A DNA stretch of 64,000 nt. It comes from Symbiodinium kawagutii. Lineage: Eukaryota; Sar; Dinophyceae; Suessiales; Symbiodiniaceae. The notes beneath the pieces are model-generated. The model did not search any database and was not told the origin of the DNA. It saw only the letters and a program-made list of their open reading frames with translations. Shown piece by piece: positions 35,255 to 46,835 of this stretch; position 1 is the stretch's first letter; each line of letters opens with the position of its first letter. A program made the translations under genes and the position numbers. Location of the stretch: NCBI GenBank assembly GCA_009767595.1, contig VSDK01014135.1, forward strand, positions 1 through 64,000. The letters run 5' to 3'.

Positions 35255-36650
35255 ATATATATATATATATACTAGTAAGAAAGTAAGAGTATATACATAT
35301 AAATAATTCAAAAATACATATATATATATATATATCTGTATATATATAAACACATATATTTAAATTTATATATGTGTAAATATACATCTACATATGCTAG
35401 CCCCCCCAAGATCCATTTTTGACGTGGGTTTTGCCAGCAAACGGTTGAGATACATGTGCTGTTTTGGTTTGAGTATGTTAATTTCATTATGGCCTGATTA
35501 TCCCTATTTAACCATACCTGTTTGGTTATGCAATATTTCACGATTCCCTATTTGATTGTGGCCCAATCATTTCCTTCAATTACACCTATGACTTGACCTA
35601 TATTGAAATATCTTACTTGATTATGACCTTTATCAGGTCTATTTATTCACAATTTCATATTTACATATGATATTTGTCTTATTTAATGGTGCCATCTTTG
35701 TGTATTATTTGATTGTGGCTTGTCGAACTATAGCCTACTGAATTTGGCTCCACTTAATTGTTGTCCATTTATTCATGGTCTATTCAAATTTGCTGCGTTA
35801 TTTAGCCTATTTGACTATGCCTTATTGCATTATAGCCTGCTCGTGCTCTATGAAATTATTTCTAAATACTCAGATTTTGGTTGATAATGACCTATCTTTA
35901 CTTATATGCTTTATCTGAATATGCCTTTTTTTCACCTCATTTGAAATTATAAACCTTTGTAATCATAGCTTGGTGGTTCCATACTGGAAGACATAAAAAA
36001 CATACACATATTTCAGTTTAAAAAAAATGTGGTGTATATTTGACCTGTTAAGAACATCTTATTTCATTATAAGGGATGTTTTTTGATGATTTCATATTTA
36101 CGCATTGTGTCCTAATTGTCTAGCCAGTAATGGATTTGGTCTAGCCAGTAATGCCCTTTGGCAATATAGCCAAACTGAGGTCTAGTTGCCAATTTCCCAT
36201 GTAATCATGCCTTTTGACCTGTTCTTGGTCTTGCTTTGTGCAATTATACCTTATAGGAACTTTATTTACAATATTCAAAGCCATGCTAGAGCATAATTGA
36301 ATATACTATAATTCAATATCCCACTTGGAGACAAAAATAATGATTCAATGCAAGATTGATGATGGTGAAATCAAATATTAATATGAGCGGGGAAAAAAAT
36401 AGAGCACATATGAGGCATAATCGAGTAGGAGATTCTTAAATAGGCCAAAACATTGAGCAAAATTGCGTAAAATATGTTTGAGTACGAGCAAGCAAGGCAA
36501 AACTGAGTAGAGCATGACCAAATGAGACATACTCGAATCTTGAATCAAAACATATAGGATAAATCTAATAAATGGTTTACTTGCTACTGCTCTCCTGTTT
36601 CATGCCCTACCTCTACCATATATTTGCCTTGTTTAAATATGCCTAAGATA
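35255..36650. other. TA microsatellites, then AT-rich gene-poor DNA
   Basis: (TA)n tracts at about 35255-35350, followed by ~1.3 kb of AT-rich sequence full of TTATTTGATTATGCC-like words. No exon candidate seen. Confidence 0.6.
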
Positions 36651-37151
36651 TTTGCCATTGAACAAATTGACATTTGGAGGGGGTAGCGCTATATTGCCAC
36701 AAAAAGTAGAACGCTACCTAGGCTAAATTGTGATGGTGAAAGAATTGCAAGTTCATTCTAAATCCCAGGGCTGGGTTCAAAGATTAGAAAGAAGTTCTTT
36801 GAATCCAAGCCGCAAATTCAAAGATTCAAAGAGAATGCGTTCTTTGGGTGAAGAATGCATTCTTACTAAATCCGAGATCCAAGATCCAAGATCGCACAGC
36901 AGTCCTGAAATGCATCTTGGATCGCTGGCTATGGTTTCCACTTGTTAAAGGTGAGCACCAACACTTCAACTAACAAATGGAAAATGAGTATGAAGCACTG
37001 CAAATAGCATGAAAATCATATCAAATATGGATCTTGGGGGGCTACCATGTATAAATATATGGGTATAGTACCTTCAAGAGCTTTTACAGTGTTTTAGAAC
37101 GATGAGGCTTTAGAAGTACGGTATTTTGTAAAGTTTTACTATAGTCGCCAC

Positions 37152-37308
37152 GTATGTAGAAGTTGTCATCGTATGGTAGAAGTTGTCATCGTATGGTAGA
37201 AGTTGTCATCGTATGGTAGAAGTTGTCATCGAATGGTAGAAGTTGTCAGCGTATGGTAGAAGTTGTCAGCGTATGGTAGAAGTTGTCACCGTATGGTAGA
37301 AGTTGTCA
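37152..37308. repeat. 20-bp tandem repeat, 8 units
   Basis: Eight head-to-tail units of GTATGGTAGAAGTTGTCATC; later units vary at the penultimate bases (CAGC, CACC). Confidence 0.95.
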
Positions 37309-38108
37309 CAAAATAACAGGGCCACCTAATAACGTTCGTGTTTAGCTGCTTCGGAAAAAATAGTTTCGGCTCAAATAAGGGAACTAAGCCAAGGCTACTG
37401 AAGTTGAAACTAATAAAAAGAAACGTTTGCTGCAAAAGTGTAATGGAAAATTCACCAGAGAGCTGAAGCTCTTAAAGGTACTTTACCGAAAAAAAATATA
37501 TATAAATAAATATATATATATTATGTATATGTATATGTATATGTCTATGTCTTTGCATATGTATATGTATATGTATATCAAACATCCATGATTGGATCAT
37601 CCATAATTCTGTGTGGTGGCATATTACGCTTAACCCTATAGTAGAAGCCACTGGTGGCTTGTCGATATTCATGGTCTGGTATTTTTCAGTGCTGCAGTAT
37701 ACAGTGCAACATGATCAGGAATAGGATGTGCAAAAAGGGCTTTCATAACCAGTATCAACCATTACCAACCATCTGCTTGATCATCATTATTCTCACCCTG
37801 CTAAGAAATGCTTGCCGTGGGTTTTTCATGGTACGGCAACGAGAGAATGGTAAATTGTCATTTATGGTGAGATACAGGACCCAATGGCCTAATTGTGGCT
37901 ATTGTAGCTACCATTTCAAAACAACTGCAACCACCAGTTCGGGTAGATATAACTATAGTTGAATGGCGTATTCATCAACTTACATCTATGGCTTACTGCA
38001 CGGGTCTGTAGTTGCTCATTTTGTGCCATTGCAAGTCGTTGACTTGCAGCGTGACAATGGCTGTCCGGAACTATGACTATGACGCAAGAATGTCAATGCC
38101 AACACCAA

Positions 38109-40049
38109 TCACCAGCAACTCAAGAAGACGCCTTGCATCGAGAAGGTGTGAAGGTTGCCAGGAAACACCGTAGCATTCAAGCTCTGGTTGAAGTGCCCGC
38201 CAAACGACAGGCTTTGAAGGTTGCTGGGCAAGGTTGTGCCATCCAAGCTCTGGTTGAAGTCAACGCCAAACGACAGGCTTTGAAGGTTGCTGGGCAAGGT
38301 TGTGCCATCCAAGCTCTGGTTGAAGTCATCGCGAAACGCCAGGCTTTGAAGGTTGCTGGGCAAGGTTGTACCATCCAAACTCTGGTTGAAGTCATAGCCA
38401 AACGTCAGGCTTTGAAGGTTGCTGGGCAAGGTTGTGCCATCCAAGCTCTGGTTGAAGTGCCCGCCAAACGACAGGCTTTGAAGGTTGCTGGGCAAGGTTG
38501 TGCCATCCAAGCTCTGGTTGAAGTCATCGCCAAACGTCAGGCTTTGAAGGTTGCTGGGCAAGGTTGTACCATCCAAGCTCTGGTTGAAGTCATCGCCAAA
38601 CGCCAGGCTTTGAAGGTTGCTGGGCAAGGGTGTGCCATCCAAGCTCTGGTTGAACCGGCAACCAAACGTCAAGCTTTGAAGGTTGCTGGGCAAGGTTGTG
38701 CCATCCAAGCTCTGGTTGAAGTGCCCGCCAAACGACAGGCTTTGAAGGTTGCTGGGCAAGGTTGTGCCACCCAAGCTCTGGTTGAAGTGCCCGCCAACCG
38801 ACAGGCTTTGAAGGTTGCTGGGCAAGGTGGTGCCATCCAAGGTTTGGTTGAAACAGCCGCCAAACGTCAAGCTTTGAAGGTTGCTGGGCAAGGTGGTGCC
38901 ATCCAAGCTCTGGTTGAAGTCATAGCCAAACGTCAAGCTTTGAAGATTGCTGGGCAAGGGTGTGCCATCCAAGCTCTGGTTGAACCGGAAACCAAACGTC
39001 AAGCTTTGAAGATTGCTGGGCAAGGGTGTGCCATCCAAGCTCTGGTTGAAGTGCCCGCCAAACGACAGGCTTTGAAGGTTGCTGGGCAAGGTTGTGCCAT
39101 CCAAGCTCTGGTTGAAGTCATCGCCAAACGACAGGCTTTGAAGGTTGCTGGGCAAGGGTGTGCCATCCAAGCTCTGGTTGAACCGGCAACCAAACGTCAA
39201 GCTTTGAAGGTTGCTGGGCAAGGTTGTACCATCCAAGCTTTGGTTGAAACGGCTGCCAAACGTCAAGCTTTGAAGATTGCTGGGCAAGGTTGTGCCATCC
39301 AAGCTATCATTGAAGCCACTTTCAAATTCCAGCTTTTCTAGGCTGAGTGGGAGGTTGCGCAAATAATTGCCTTGAATTGCACCTCTGAGCGTTGTCACTC
39401 CATCAAGGGCAAACTCTTCTTCAGGCTGTTCACAGCCTTGCACGTGCAACCATGCCTGGTACAAATCAGTTCTAACGAATGTGCACGACAATGCTGCAGT
39501 ATTGCCCACAAAGCCCTGCTCTTCCAAAGTCTGGTTCAGTTTCAACTTTGAAGTACCATGATGCAATGTGAGTTTTGCACCTGGTTTCGCTGCAAACTTC
39601 TCTGAGGCCATCTGGTGGACTTCTCGGCCGAGGGAGCTGCGTAAGATCCTTAGCACCGATTCTTCTCCATTCAAGGACTCTAACGTCACAGTGACCATGT
39701 CAGAATGATCTTCGCAAACGTAGCCGCTGCGACCCGCCGACATTGCAGGAATCACAGGCAGTTGTTCACCCCAAATCGTGGTTGTAAAAGAAAACCCTTG
39801 CAAACCAGGTCTGTTCTAAGTTAATGGGGTAAAATCAACAATCAACCATTAGTCTGTCTGTGAGGCTCAAAATTAACTCGCTTCAGTTAGCCCACAGCTT
39901 ACTCGACCAAGCATATCGAAACATTGCTCAAAATTGCCTGTCTGTTAGGCTTTTAGTTTCCTCTGTACCCGCGGCCTTGAGGAGGGTCGTCAGGGCGCAC
40001 TTGCGGTTGCCATATGTGCCATGTTCACACATGGGCTGTGGGTGAACTC
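38109..40049 (-). CDS. FNIP-repeat protein with ubiquitin-like N-terminus
   Basis: Exon 2 (38109-39796) is open for 561 codons to TGA. From about residue 50 it has a beta-grasp/ubiquitin-like stretch (VTVTLESLNGEE...TSKLKLNQTLEEQG), then 18 tandem 22-residue units of consensus FNQSLDGTTLPSNLQSLTFG plus two variable residues. This is the FNIP repeat pattern known from Dictyostelium and other protists, which forms leucine-rich-repeat-like solenoids, probably for protein binding. An upstream exon 39969-40049 (acceptor GAGCTACAG; donor GCCGCGG|GTACAG) joins across a 172-bp intron in phase and adds PQPMCEHGTYGNRKCALTTL. An internal ATG at 39743 would give a 544-residue protein if exon 1 is not used. 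The 5' end beyond exon 1 is unknown. Confidence 0.75.
38151..39338 (-). repeat. 66-bp coding tandem repeat, 18 units
   Basis: DNA level of the FNIP array: 18 x 66 bp exactly, no frameshift. Variation is concentrated at the codon pair after FG (GH, DD, CR, YD, FR, SR, GC, VD) and at the Thr/Ser/Ala and Thr/Pro positions. Confidence 0.95.
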
Positions 40050-40685
40050 CTGTAGCTCTAACTGTTGTAAGCATACCCTGATGTGCAAGCTCGCAAGAAA
40101 TACGGTATGTTTGCCGCGGTGTGTACTAATATTGATTGACTTCAACCATCATCAAGGGCTTGATTCACTTCAATCACAATCAAGCACTTTATACATTGCC
40201 GTTCAGAATTGCAGCTTACCGAACTTGAGTGACCATCAGATCAGTACATATGTGTGTGTCTAATTTTGTACTGTATCTTGTTACATAGAATCATTATCCA
40301 GCCTCTGCGAAAGAAAACACTACCAATCACCACCAGTACTGCGCGTTCGGCGGCTGAAGTTTCCAAAGCTATCGGAGAGGGAGGGAGGCTGGGTGCGGTG
40401 CATGGGTGAGCGATCTACTCAAAAAGCGAGGCTGGAATCTCTGTCTTTCGGTTTGTCTCTCAATCTGCCAACCTATCTATGCACCCATCTAGTTGTCTGT
40501 CTATGTATAAAAATGAAATGCAACATATTACATCTATAGATATATTACATACTTTTATCACTAGTATAGCTAGCTAGCTCTATGAGAAACTCTAGCACTC
40601 CTTTAGCTATTTACCTATCAACCTATAAACCTATCAAACTGCCTAGCTGTCTATCTCGGAGCCCAACATCGCTGCTAACCCCACA

Positions 40686-40770
40686 GGGCTCGTGGTCTCG
40701 ACCGATGGTGCGCCAGAAGCCCGTGCAGTTCCGGATCCATCGGGGATACATGTGGTGCAGGTCAAGGTGT
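40686..40770 (+). CDS. Putative exon, strand tentative
   Basis: Plus frame after AACCCCACAG: GLVVSTDGAPEARAVPDPSG then IHVVQVK, with a GTCAAG|GTGTGC or CAG|GTCAAG donor. Strong coding look. The minus strand is also open (RWIRNCTGFWRTIGRDHEPC). Confidence 0.35.
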
Positions 40771-40815
40771 GCAGAACCGAGGCCCCCGGGAGATGCTTCG
40801 CCATTGAACTATGGC

Positions 40816-40925
40816 TATATGGTGGTTTCTCAAAACGGGGGTCTCAAAAATTAGTGGATTTTTGAATAAACAAGGATAGATATGAGATGATTTGGGGATA
40901 CCTCTATTTTGAGAAACACCCATAT
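40816..40925. mobile_element. MITE-like family B copy
   Basis: ATATGGTGGTTTCTCAAAAC to CTATTTTGAGAAACACCCATAT, about 110 bp, inserted between two exon islands. Confidence 0.7.
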
Positions 40926-40959
40926 CCAAAAATTGCGTGGCGGGTACCCGAGTTGTAAC

Positions 40960-41088
40960 CTGACAAGTTGGGGGTACCACTTTGGAATTACACTGAATCT
41001 GCGTTAAATCATACTGGGAGGCAGTATCTGCGGCTTCAAGTTCTATGACTACTCTACTCTGTATCCTTGACACCATCACAGCTGATAT
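40960..41088 (-). CDS. Putative internal exon, 43 codons
   Basis: Minus exon with a textbook acceptor (TTTACCAATCCACCCCCACAG) and donor TTGTCAG|GTTACA, exactly 43 codons, phase 0 to 0: ISAVMVSRIQSRVVIELEAA then DLTQIQCNSKVVPPTCQ. It lies upstream of the FNIP gene on the same strand, but phase does not allow direct joining to its first exon. Product unknown. Confidence 0.5.
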
Positions 41089-41506
41089 CTGTGGGGGTGG
41101 ATTGGTAAATAAACCAGCCTGGTCAATATAAAAGTGGGACTTTGGTGGTTTAACACGTCCCAGAAATACCAAACTATCCACCAGTCATTCTGCCCACATG
41201 TCCCAAATTGTTGGCTGCATCCCCAACTATGTCCAAAAACGTTTTGATCCATTCTAGATATGGCTGGCTAGCAAACAGTATAGCTGCAACCATCAATTCA
41301 AATCATAGCTGGGAATACACACATACATTTCTTCAAAACATAATCAATAATCATGATGAAGCATCAATCAACATCATCGGCTATCATCCTTCACCAATTA
41401 AACTGGATGAATCAACCATCAATAGAAATCAAACGCCAGCAATATGGGCGTTTGTCAAAATAGGGGCACCCCAAAAGCATCCCCTATATACCATTTATAG
41501 TATAAT

Positions 41507-41723
41507 ATATGGTGGTTTCGCAAAATAGGGGACCCTCCAAATCATCCAGTTAATTCACCATTTGTAGAAATAAGCCAACCATTTTGGGGCTCCCTATGGC
41601 TTGAGAAATAACCATATGATGGTTTCTCAAAATAGGGGTACCCCTAGATCATCCAATATGATTCATTTATAGCTATAAACCCACCATTTTTGGGGCTCCC
41701 TATGGCTTGAGAAACAACCATAT
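41507..41723. mobile_element. Two tandem family B copies
   Basis: Copies at 41507-41617 and 41613-41723 share the junction CCATATGATGG. Each runs ATATGGTGGTTTC... to CTATGGCTTGAGAAAYAACCATATG with a TAGAAATAAGCCAACCATTTT-type centre. A third partial unit lies just before (GTCAAAATAGGGGCACCCC). Confidence 0.7.
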
Positions 41724-41852
41724 GTAAGAGGTCACAAAGCCTCCCAAGTGCATCTGCAATGTCCAGGCCTGCAAGCCCCAGAAACGGCCTGAGGCAGGAT
41801 GCGGAGGGGAGCTCATAGCTACTGCGAAGAACGGCTCGTGTTGATGGTAACA

Positions 41853-41936
41853 TGGCTGATGGCTAAGGATGGCCAAGGATGGCTAAGGATAGCTGAGGAT
41901 GGCTAAGGATGGCTGAGGATGGCTAAGGATGGCTTG
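41853..41936. repeat. 10-bp tandem repeat (GGATGGCTAA)
   Basis: About eight units of GGATGGCTAA with C/T and A/G variants. The period equals that of the 10.14-kb array. Confidence 0.9.
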
Positions 41937-42109
41937 ACTGATTTTGATGGTTGATGACGGTTTTCGATGGTTGATGGCTAAGGATGTTTAATTGATGATT
42001 CATGATTAATGCTGATTGATGATGGGTGTTGACATTTTGCTTGCTTCATGGTCCGCGACAGTTCTTCATGGTTCAGTGGTTGCAAATTCATACTAGATTT
42101 GTTTCAGGA

Positions 42110-42320
42110 ACATTTATATGTATATATATATATACACACTTATCATGAGTATACACAAATATGCATATATAAAACAAATGTGCACATCAATATGTACATA
42201 CGTTTTATCTAACTAAATGAATAGATAAATCAAACATATATATATATATATAAATTAATTAAATATATATAAATACAATACATATTGATCAATAAATCAA
42301 TCACAATAAACTTATATGTA
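42110..42320. repeat. TA-rich microsatellite region
   Basis: (TA)n tracts and AAATAAAT-like words; noncoding. Confidence 0.8.
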
Positions 42321-42916
42321 TATGCACATGCTATAAATGTGGTTAGCAAGTAGGCAGCTGACCGAGGTGAAAACTGCATTTGGCTTATCCTACCACCAAC
42401 ATCTCTGACTGTCAAAGAGAGCCTAAACTGCTTTAATCTAACCAGTGGAAGGATTCAAACATGGTTGACTAACAATGGTGGACTTTCCACATGAGATTGT
42501 CCATTTATGTTGGTACAATGAATGCATGCTGTGCAGTCGAACAATGAAACTAAGGTTTGCGTGACTCCGATCCACAGTACTGCAGGTGTTGGAGCCAAGC
42601 AGTGATTGGGGACTACTGTTCTTTGGTGTGTAGTTGTAAAGGTGCCCTTTTTTGGTTGGCAGCTGATATCTATATCTAAAACAGTGAGTGTTGAAACAAC
42701 CTATTAGGGAATAACTAATCCAACGATGTAACCATGATGCCGTCCGTTTGTATCGATCCACAAAAAATAAACAATTTACACAATCAGTCACAATGAAAAC
42801 ACTCAATTGTGTTCTTTCTTTCGTTGTGTATGGAATTGTTGTTGTTGTCGTTGTCTGCTGTTAGCGGTTGATTGCTGTTCTTGTTGTCTTTGTTTTCTTG
42901 CTGTTCGTTGTTTTTG

Positions 42917-43268
42917 TTATATACTTGTGGTGGTTGTTGTTTGTTGTGCTTGGCCCAGCCATTTTTCTGAGTTTCCAGCCTCGACTTTGACAAAACTCCA
43001 GGCCAAATTGTAAATGTGTTGATCCTGCACCTCAGAACGGCACTCTGCCGATGGGATTCTCGGATACTCCAAATCCATGCCAAAAAAACAAAGAAACAAA
43101 AAGCAAGCGGCTGATTGGTTGTGATTTGGGTTCATACAACCTGGTCAATAAGGGAGGTCCCCAGCATTCATAAGTCGGGTTACACCCCCAGAACTGGTAC
43201 TCGACCCCCATAGTGAATGGATTGAGGGAATCTGGTTCTTCAAAAAGGGAACCCTCAGTTCTCATCCG
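42917..43268 (-). CDS. Two 3'-terminal exons, unknown protein
   Basis: Exon n-1 is 43141-43268 (acceptor CATGATTACAG; 42 codons plus AG; donor GACCAG|GTTGTA), with FEEPDSLNPFTMGVEYQFWG. Exon n is 42917-43058 (one base, 46 codons, TAA), with QDQHIYNLAWSFVKVEAGNS and a Gln/Thr-rich end. The 82-bp GT-AG intron, with a long T-rich tract, joins AG+A as Arg. Other frames of exon n are open too, including an Asn/Gln-rich one, so the acceptor needs cDNA support. Confidence 0.5.
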
Positions 43269-43327
43269 CTGTAATCATGTATAGTAACAAAGCAGCCATA
43301 ACTTTCAGGGTCAGCATTCTGAGAAAC

Positions 43328-43425
43328 ACTCCTGGTTCCCCCATCGCTAACCCTTGTTTTCCTGTAGCTTTGTTGGTTATTATCCACCATTATTAATGGT
43401 TCAAAGTGACCCATACGTTATGGGT
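43328..43425 (-). mobile_element. Family A, partial copy
   Basis: CCTGGTTCCCCCATCGCTAA core and terminal GTGACCCATACG; the left end is replaced by GAGAAACACT, a family B terminus. Confidence 0.5.
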
Positions 43426-43448
43426 CGAAACCAACCATCAACAAACAT

Positions 43449-43503
43449 GGCTGTTCACATCCCAAAGAGCTTGACTAGTGACTGGTCGTTGATGTGAACA
43501 GCC
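43449..43503. repeat. 55-bp hairpin with perfect 13-bp arms
   Basis: GGCTGTTCACATC and its exact complement GATGTGAACAGCC flank a 29-base loop. A half-copy (GCTGTTCACATC) is at about 57467. Confidence 0.85.
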
Positions 43504-43559
43504 ACTGGTAGGGCCCGAACAGACCTAAAGCCATGTGGGTTACAGTAGCTGGTTGCGAC

Positions 43560-45060
43560 GCAAGGGTTGATCCAGCTACTATAAAATACCCCTAGGTATA
43601 ACCTGGTATAGTAGCCATTGATGGTTATCGTCATCGAAACATATCGAAATCAGTATCAAAATTGAAGCCAAGCTTGGCTGGGCACACAACTTTGCAAAAC
43701 ATATCTTGCACAAACCATATATCACACTAGGGAGTTGCGGTGAGCACAAGCAACGGTTCATTGGTTTTCAGATGAATCTTAATAGTTGTTGGTTTGGTAT
43801 CTATGGAGTGTGGCTCACTCGAGTATCAGCCATTATCAATGGGTCTAAGCAGTATCAAACATACAAGTCATGTCATATGTCATATGAACCTCTATCAAAC
43901 CAAAACCGGAATTTGTTCATTAATTGCTATGAAACAATTTCTGAACACTTTTCGACAATCATCAATCACTATCCTGCAGCTTCTAAAGAATCGTCAACCA
44001 TCAAACCATTTTTGGTGAGAAAAGCATCGAACCATCTTTGATCACCATCAACCATCCAACCATAGCATTGTCATCAATTTTCGCAATCTTTGGTGACACA
44101 TCTGGATGATCAAACTTAAAAATGGCGTGGCTTTGACTGCAGCTGGGGTGATCAAGTTTTGCTTCAAGCTCCTTGGTGGGCCATCTCCACTTTTCAGATT
44201 ACATGTTTCATTTACCATTGATAGCCTTGGTAAAAAAATCTACTGAATAAGGTAAATCAAATCACCGCAAACAAATGACCTATAATCTTTGGTACCTCGC
44301 CTGATTTACCTTCATGGATCAAACATATCGTCTTCATTCGATATGCACGAGATCGTGCTACCAACTCAGTTTACCACATTGTTCACATCCCACAAATCAT
44401 CAAGCGTTACGCATTTTTTTTCGGATGTTTCGTTGTGACATATCAATGTGTTCTTACCGTCGTGAAAACACAAATGTCAACCGCCAACCCTTGATCAGCC
44501 ATTCAACCAGAATGACGTGAATCACTACGGGCCATTATTGACAACAATTTGGTGTTTTTTTAAGATTGGGGTACCCCCCAATCATCCATCTGAGCCAAGA
44601 AGAAACAATCCATCTCTGGGGGTTTCCAAGTGTAAGAAACTGCGATGTCCCATCATTGACCAGTGTTTCCCCTATTGTTGGTCATTCTCCCCTGAACAAC
44701 GGCTAGAAGTGGATGATGGGCAACCTGTGAAACGACTCAGGGTGCCATATTAGAACTCGAGGCACCACCAGATCTTTGTTTTTTCGTAGTTCCAGACCTG
44801 GTGGCGACACCGGCCCCCTGCTGGATATGTTGGCTAAACTGTGTAGCACTTCTGGAAACTAGCTATGTACCAACTGGAGTGTCTACATACCCAACGAATT
44901 GGTCAATTAAACAATGGCAATTAAACAATGAGTTGAGTAATGGTAAACTGAAAACCAAAAACCATACAGAATTCATGAATCCCAAACTCATAGATAGCGA
45001 AACATATTCACAATTGCTAGTTGGGTAGAAGAAACACTCAATCGAATACCCGTTGCTGTT
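43560..45060. other. Mostly AT-rich DNA with weak frames
   Basis: Several 60-110-codon frames on both strands without consistent splice sites. The best hint is near 44.74-44.84 kb, where a minus frame contains ATRSGTTKKQRSGGASSSNM before a stop. A family B relic lies at about 44550-44640. Confidence 0.3.
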
Positions 45061-45084
45061 GACTGCAAAAATTGCAACCACAAT

Positions 45085-45325
45085 TCACATGCTTTCGGCC
45101 ACCATACCCAAACAAGCATCCGCAAATAAAGCATCTAGCTGCCACATGCTCTGGTGCGTAGGGGCAATGTCACCGTTCTGCTTTTCACCCGCCTTTTGTT
45201 CATAGTTCACGTAAGAACTAAGCAACTGACCAGCAGCTTGCTTTCAAACGCAATCTAGGTGCGACTGTGCAGTGACCATTTTCGCGCCTGCTTTTGCCAC
45301 AGCTTCGTAGAAACCAGCATCGTTC
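45085..45325 (-). CDS. Exon with one in-frame TGA
   Basis: Minus frame after a strong acceptor (ATCATTTTGGCCCAG): 26 codons (DAGFYEAVAKAGAKMVTAQS...), a TGA at 45244-45246, then 52 codons in the same frame (KQAAGQLLSSYVNYEQKAGE, SMWQLDALFADACLGMVAES) to a second TGA. Both halves look coding. The internal TGA could be a nonsense mutation, recoding, sequence error, or removed by a very short intron (for example ATG|GTCACT to GAAAG, 36 bp). Product unknown. Confidence 0.5.
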
Positions 45326-45618
45326 CTGGGCCAAAATGATCTGTGTGACCTGTGATGAATCTTGTGTATAATGCTGGATCCATATTTATTCAACCATCCA
45401 TGTTTAGGTTGAATCACCAGCTATTTGAGGTAAACTGATGGTGATTTGTTCGTATGGATCCACCATGAACTCGCTATGAAATAGACTCCCTCACGCTATT
45501 CCCTGTTTGTACCTGGCTACTCGGGACTTGCCTGCAACAACGAAGCAAATTTACAAACACACGCGCATGAATCCGTTCAACAAAAAGAGTGAAGCACATT
45601 TCCCCACGATCGACCTAC

Positions 45619-45660
45619 CAAGATCAATACTGAACACACTCCGCTGACTTGATGGTTTTC
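45619..45660 (-). CDS. Putative 42-bp micro-exon
   Basis: Minus exon between GAGATTCTTGCAG and ATCTTG|GTAGGT, 14 codons in phase 0 (ENHQVSGVCSVLIL). Splice signals are strong. An overlapping plus frame (IYKHTRMNPFNKKSEAHFPT) is also open, so this is tentative. Confidence 0.3.
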
Positions 45661-45728
45661 CTGCAAGAATCTCATCGTGATGATATTTTTCAATATGGCC
45701 TTTCATACCTGAAAACTATCTCCCAAGT

Positions 45729-45842
45729 ATGTGGTGGTTTCTTAAAATAGGGTAGCCCCAGCTATCATCCAATTGATTCACCCTTGATACGAATCAACCA
45801 ACCAACCATAGTTTTGAGCACCCTATGAGAAACCACCACATC
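45729..45842. mobile_element. MITE-like family B copy
   Basis: ATGTGGTGGTTTCTTAAAATAG to CACCCTATGAGAAACCACCACAT. Confidence 0.65.
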
Positions 45843-45950
45843 CAGTTGGTATATCCCCGATTCAATTGTAATCCCCACTTTTATAAACCATTAACCATTC
45901 TCAACCATGAAATACTAGCCATGTAAACATGGCAATTAGCCATATGGCCC

Positions 45951-46040
45951 ATATGGCTATGGGTCAAAATGCTGTACCCCTGGTTCCCCATCATTGACCA
46001 TTTTTTCCCCTGTTTTTGCTGGTGATTATCCCATATTATC
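45951..46040 (-). mobile_element. Family A, right-truncated copy
   Basis: ATATGGCTATGGGTCAAAAT followed by the CCCCTGGTTCCCC core. The right terminal repeat is missing and the sequence runs into the acceptor of the next exon. Confidence 0.55.
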
Positions 46041-46047
46041 CCCACAG

Positions 46048-46346
46048 GCGGACTGACAAGGTGCGCACTCGACGAACTACGCTGCCAGTTGGAGCAGAGA
46101 AAAACCAAGAGGCAAACCACCAGGATAAGAGGTAAACCACCAGGATGGGGTCACATCCATGTCACACCCGCCGCCCACGTCGGTGCCCAAAAAACGGTGA
46201 AGGTTCGTTCGAGCTTCAACTGCACCCGTGCGGCGCCCCAGGCGCTGTTGGACAACATCCTCGGGGGACCATGGTTGAGGCGCACCGAACCTGGGTCACC
46301 TGGTGCCCTCGTTAAGCCCGGTAAGGGGAGGTCACCTGGACGTTAA
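46048..46346 (+). CDS. Putative terminal exon, 98 codons
   Basis: Plus frame after the acceptor TTATCCCCACAG, open to TAA. Basic: LTRCALDELRCQLEQRKTKR, then VKVRSSFNCTRAAPQALLDN. A near-duplication of AGGYAAACCACCAGGAT sits in the middle, and an internal donor (AAGAG|GTAAAC) could split it. The antisense reading is poorer. Product unknown. Confidence 0.5.
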
Positions 46347-46835
46347 GCCCTTGAATCGTGATTTTTTGAAGCCATTGACCGAAGCCTGAAGTTATGGGAT
46401 GATTTATGATTGAACATCGATGTATGGTTGAAAATTATTGAGATGAATGATTTGTTGTTGAGAATGTTTAAACTAAAGGATGATAACTTGGATTAATAAT
46501 CAGTTTTCACAGCTACCGAAGCTGCATCTACCATGCAGTCTCCAAAGAATCTAATTCAACCATCTTGACCGTCAACCATTATGTGCCAGCTATGTTAACC
46601 ATCAAACAGTTTCAACCAGCACGAAGCCATGATTTGTTTCTATCATGGTAAACCCATGACCATAGTTGATGGTTGATACAACTGTTAACCAGTACTAAGC
46701 CGCTGTATACAACCTGCAACCCAAATGACCTTTGTTTCGCATGGTTAACCCCAATTCTAAGGGTCAAACCTGCCAAAAAAATAAAGTCGTTTGGGCTTCA
46801 GGAAGTTATATCACCATCTTCACCACCAATCATCA

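Noticed and set aside
38073..39341. 422-codon plus-strand open frame across the FNIP array
   Set aside because: It is the antisense of a 66-bp coding repeat whose length keeps all frames open. The minus frame has the recognisable FNIP consensus and a non-repetitive N-terminal domain; the plus frame has neither.
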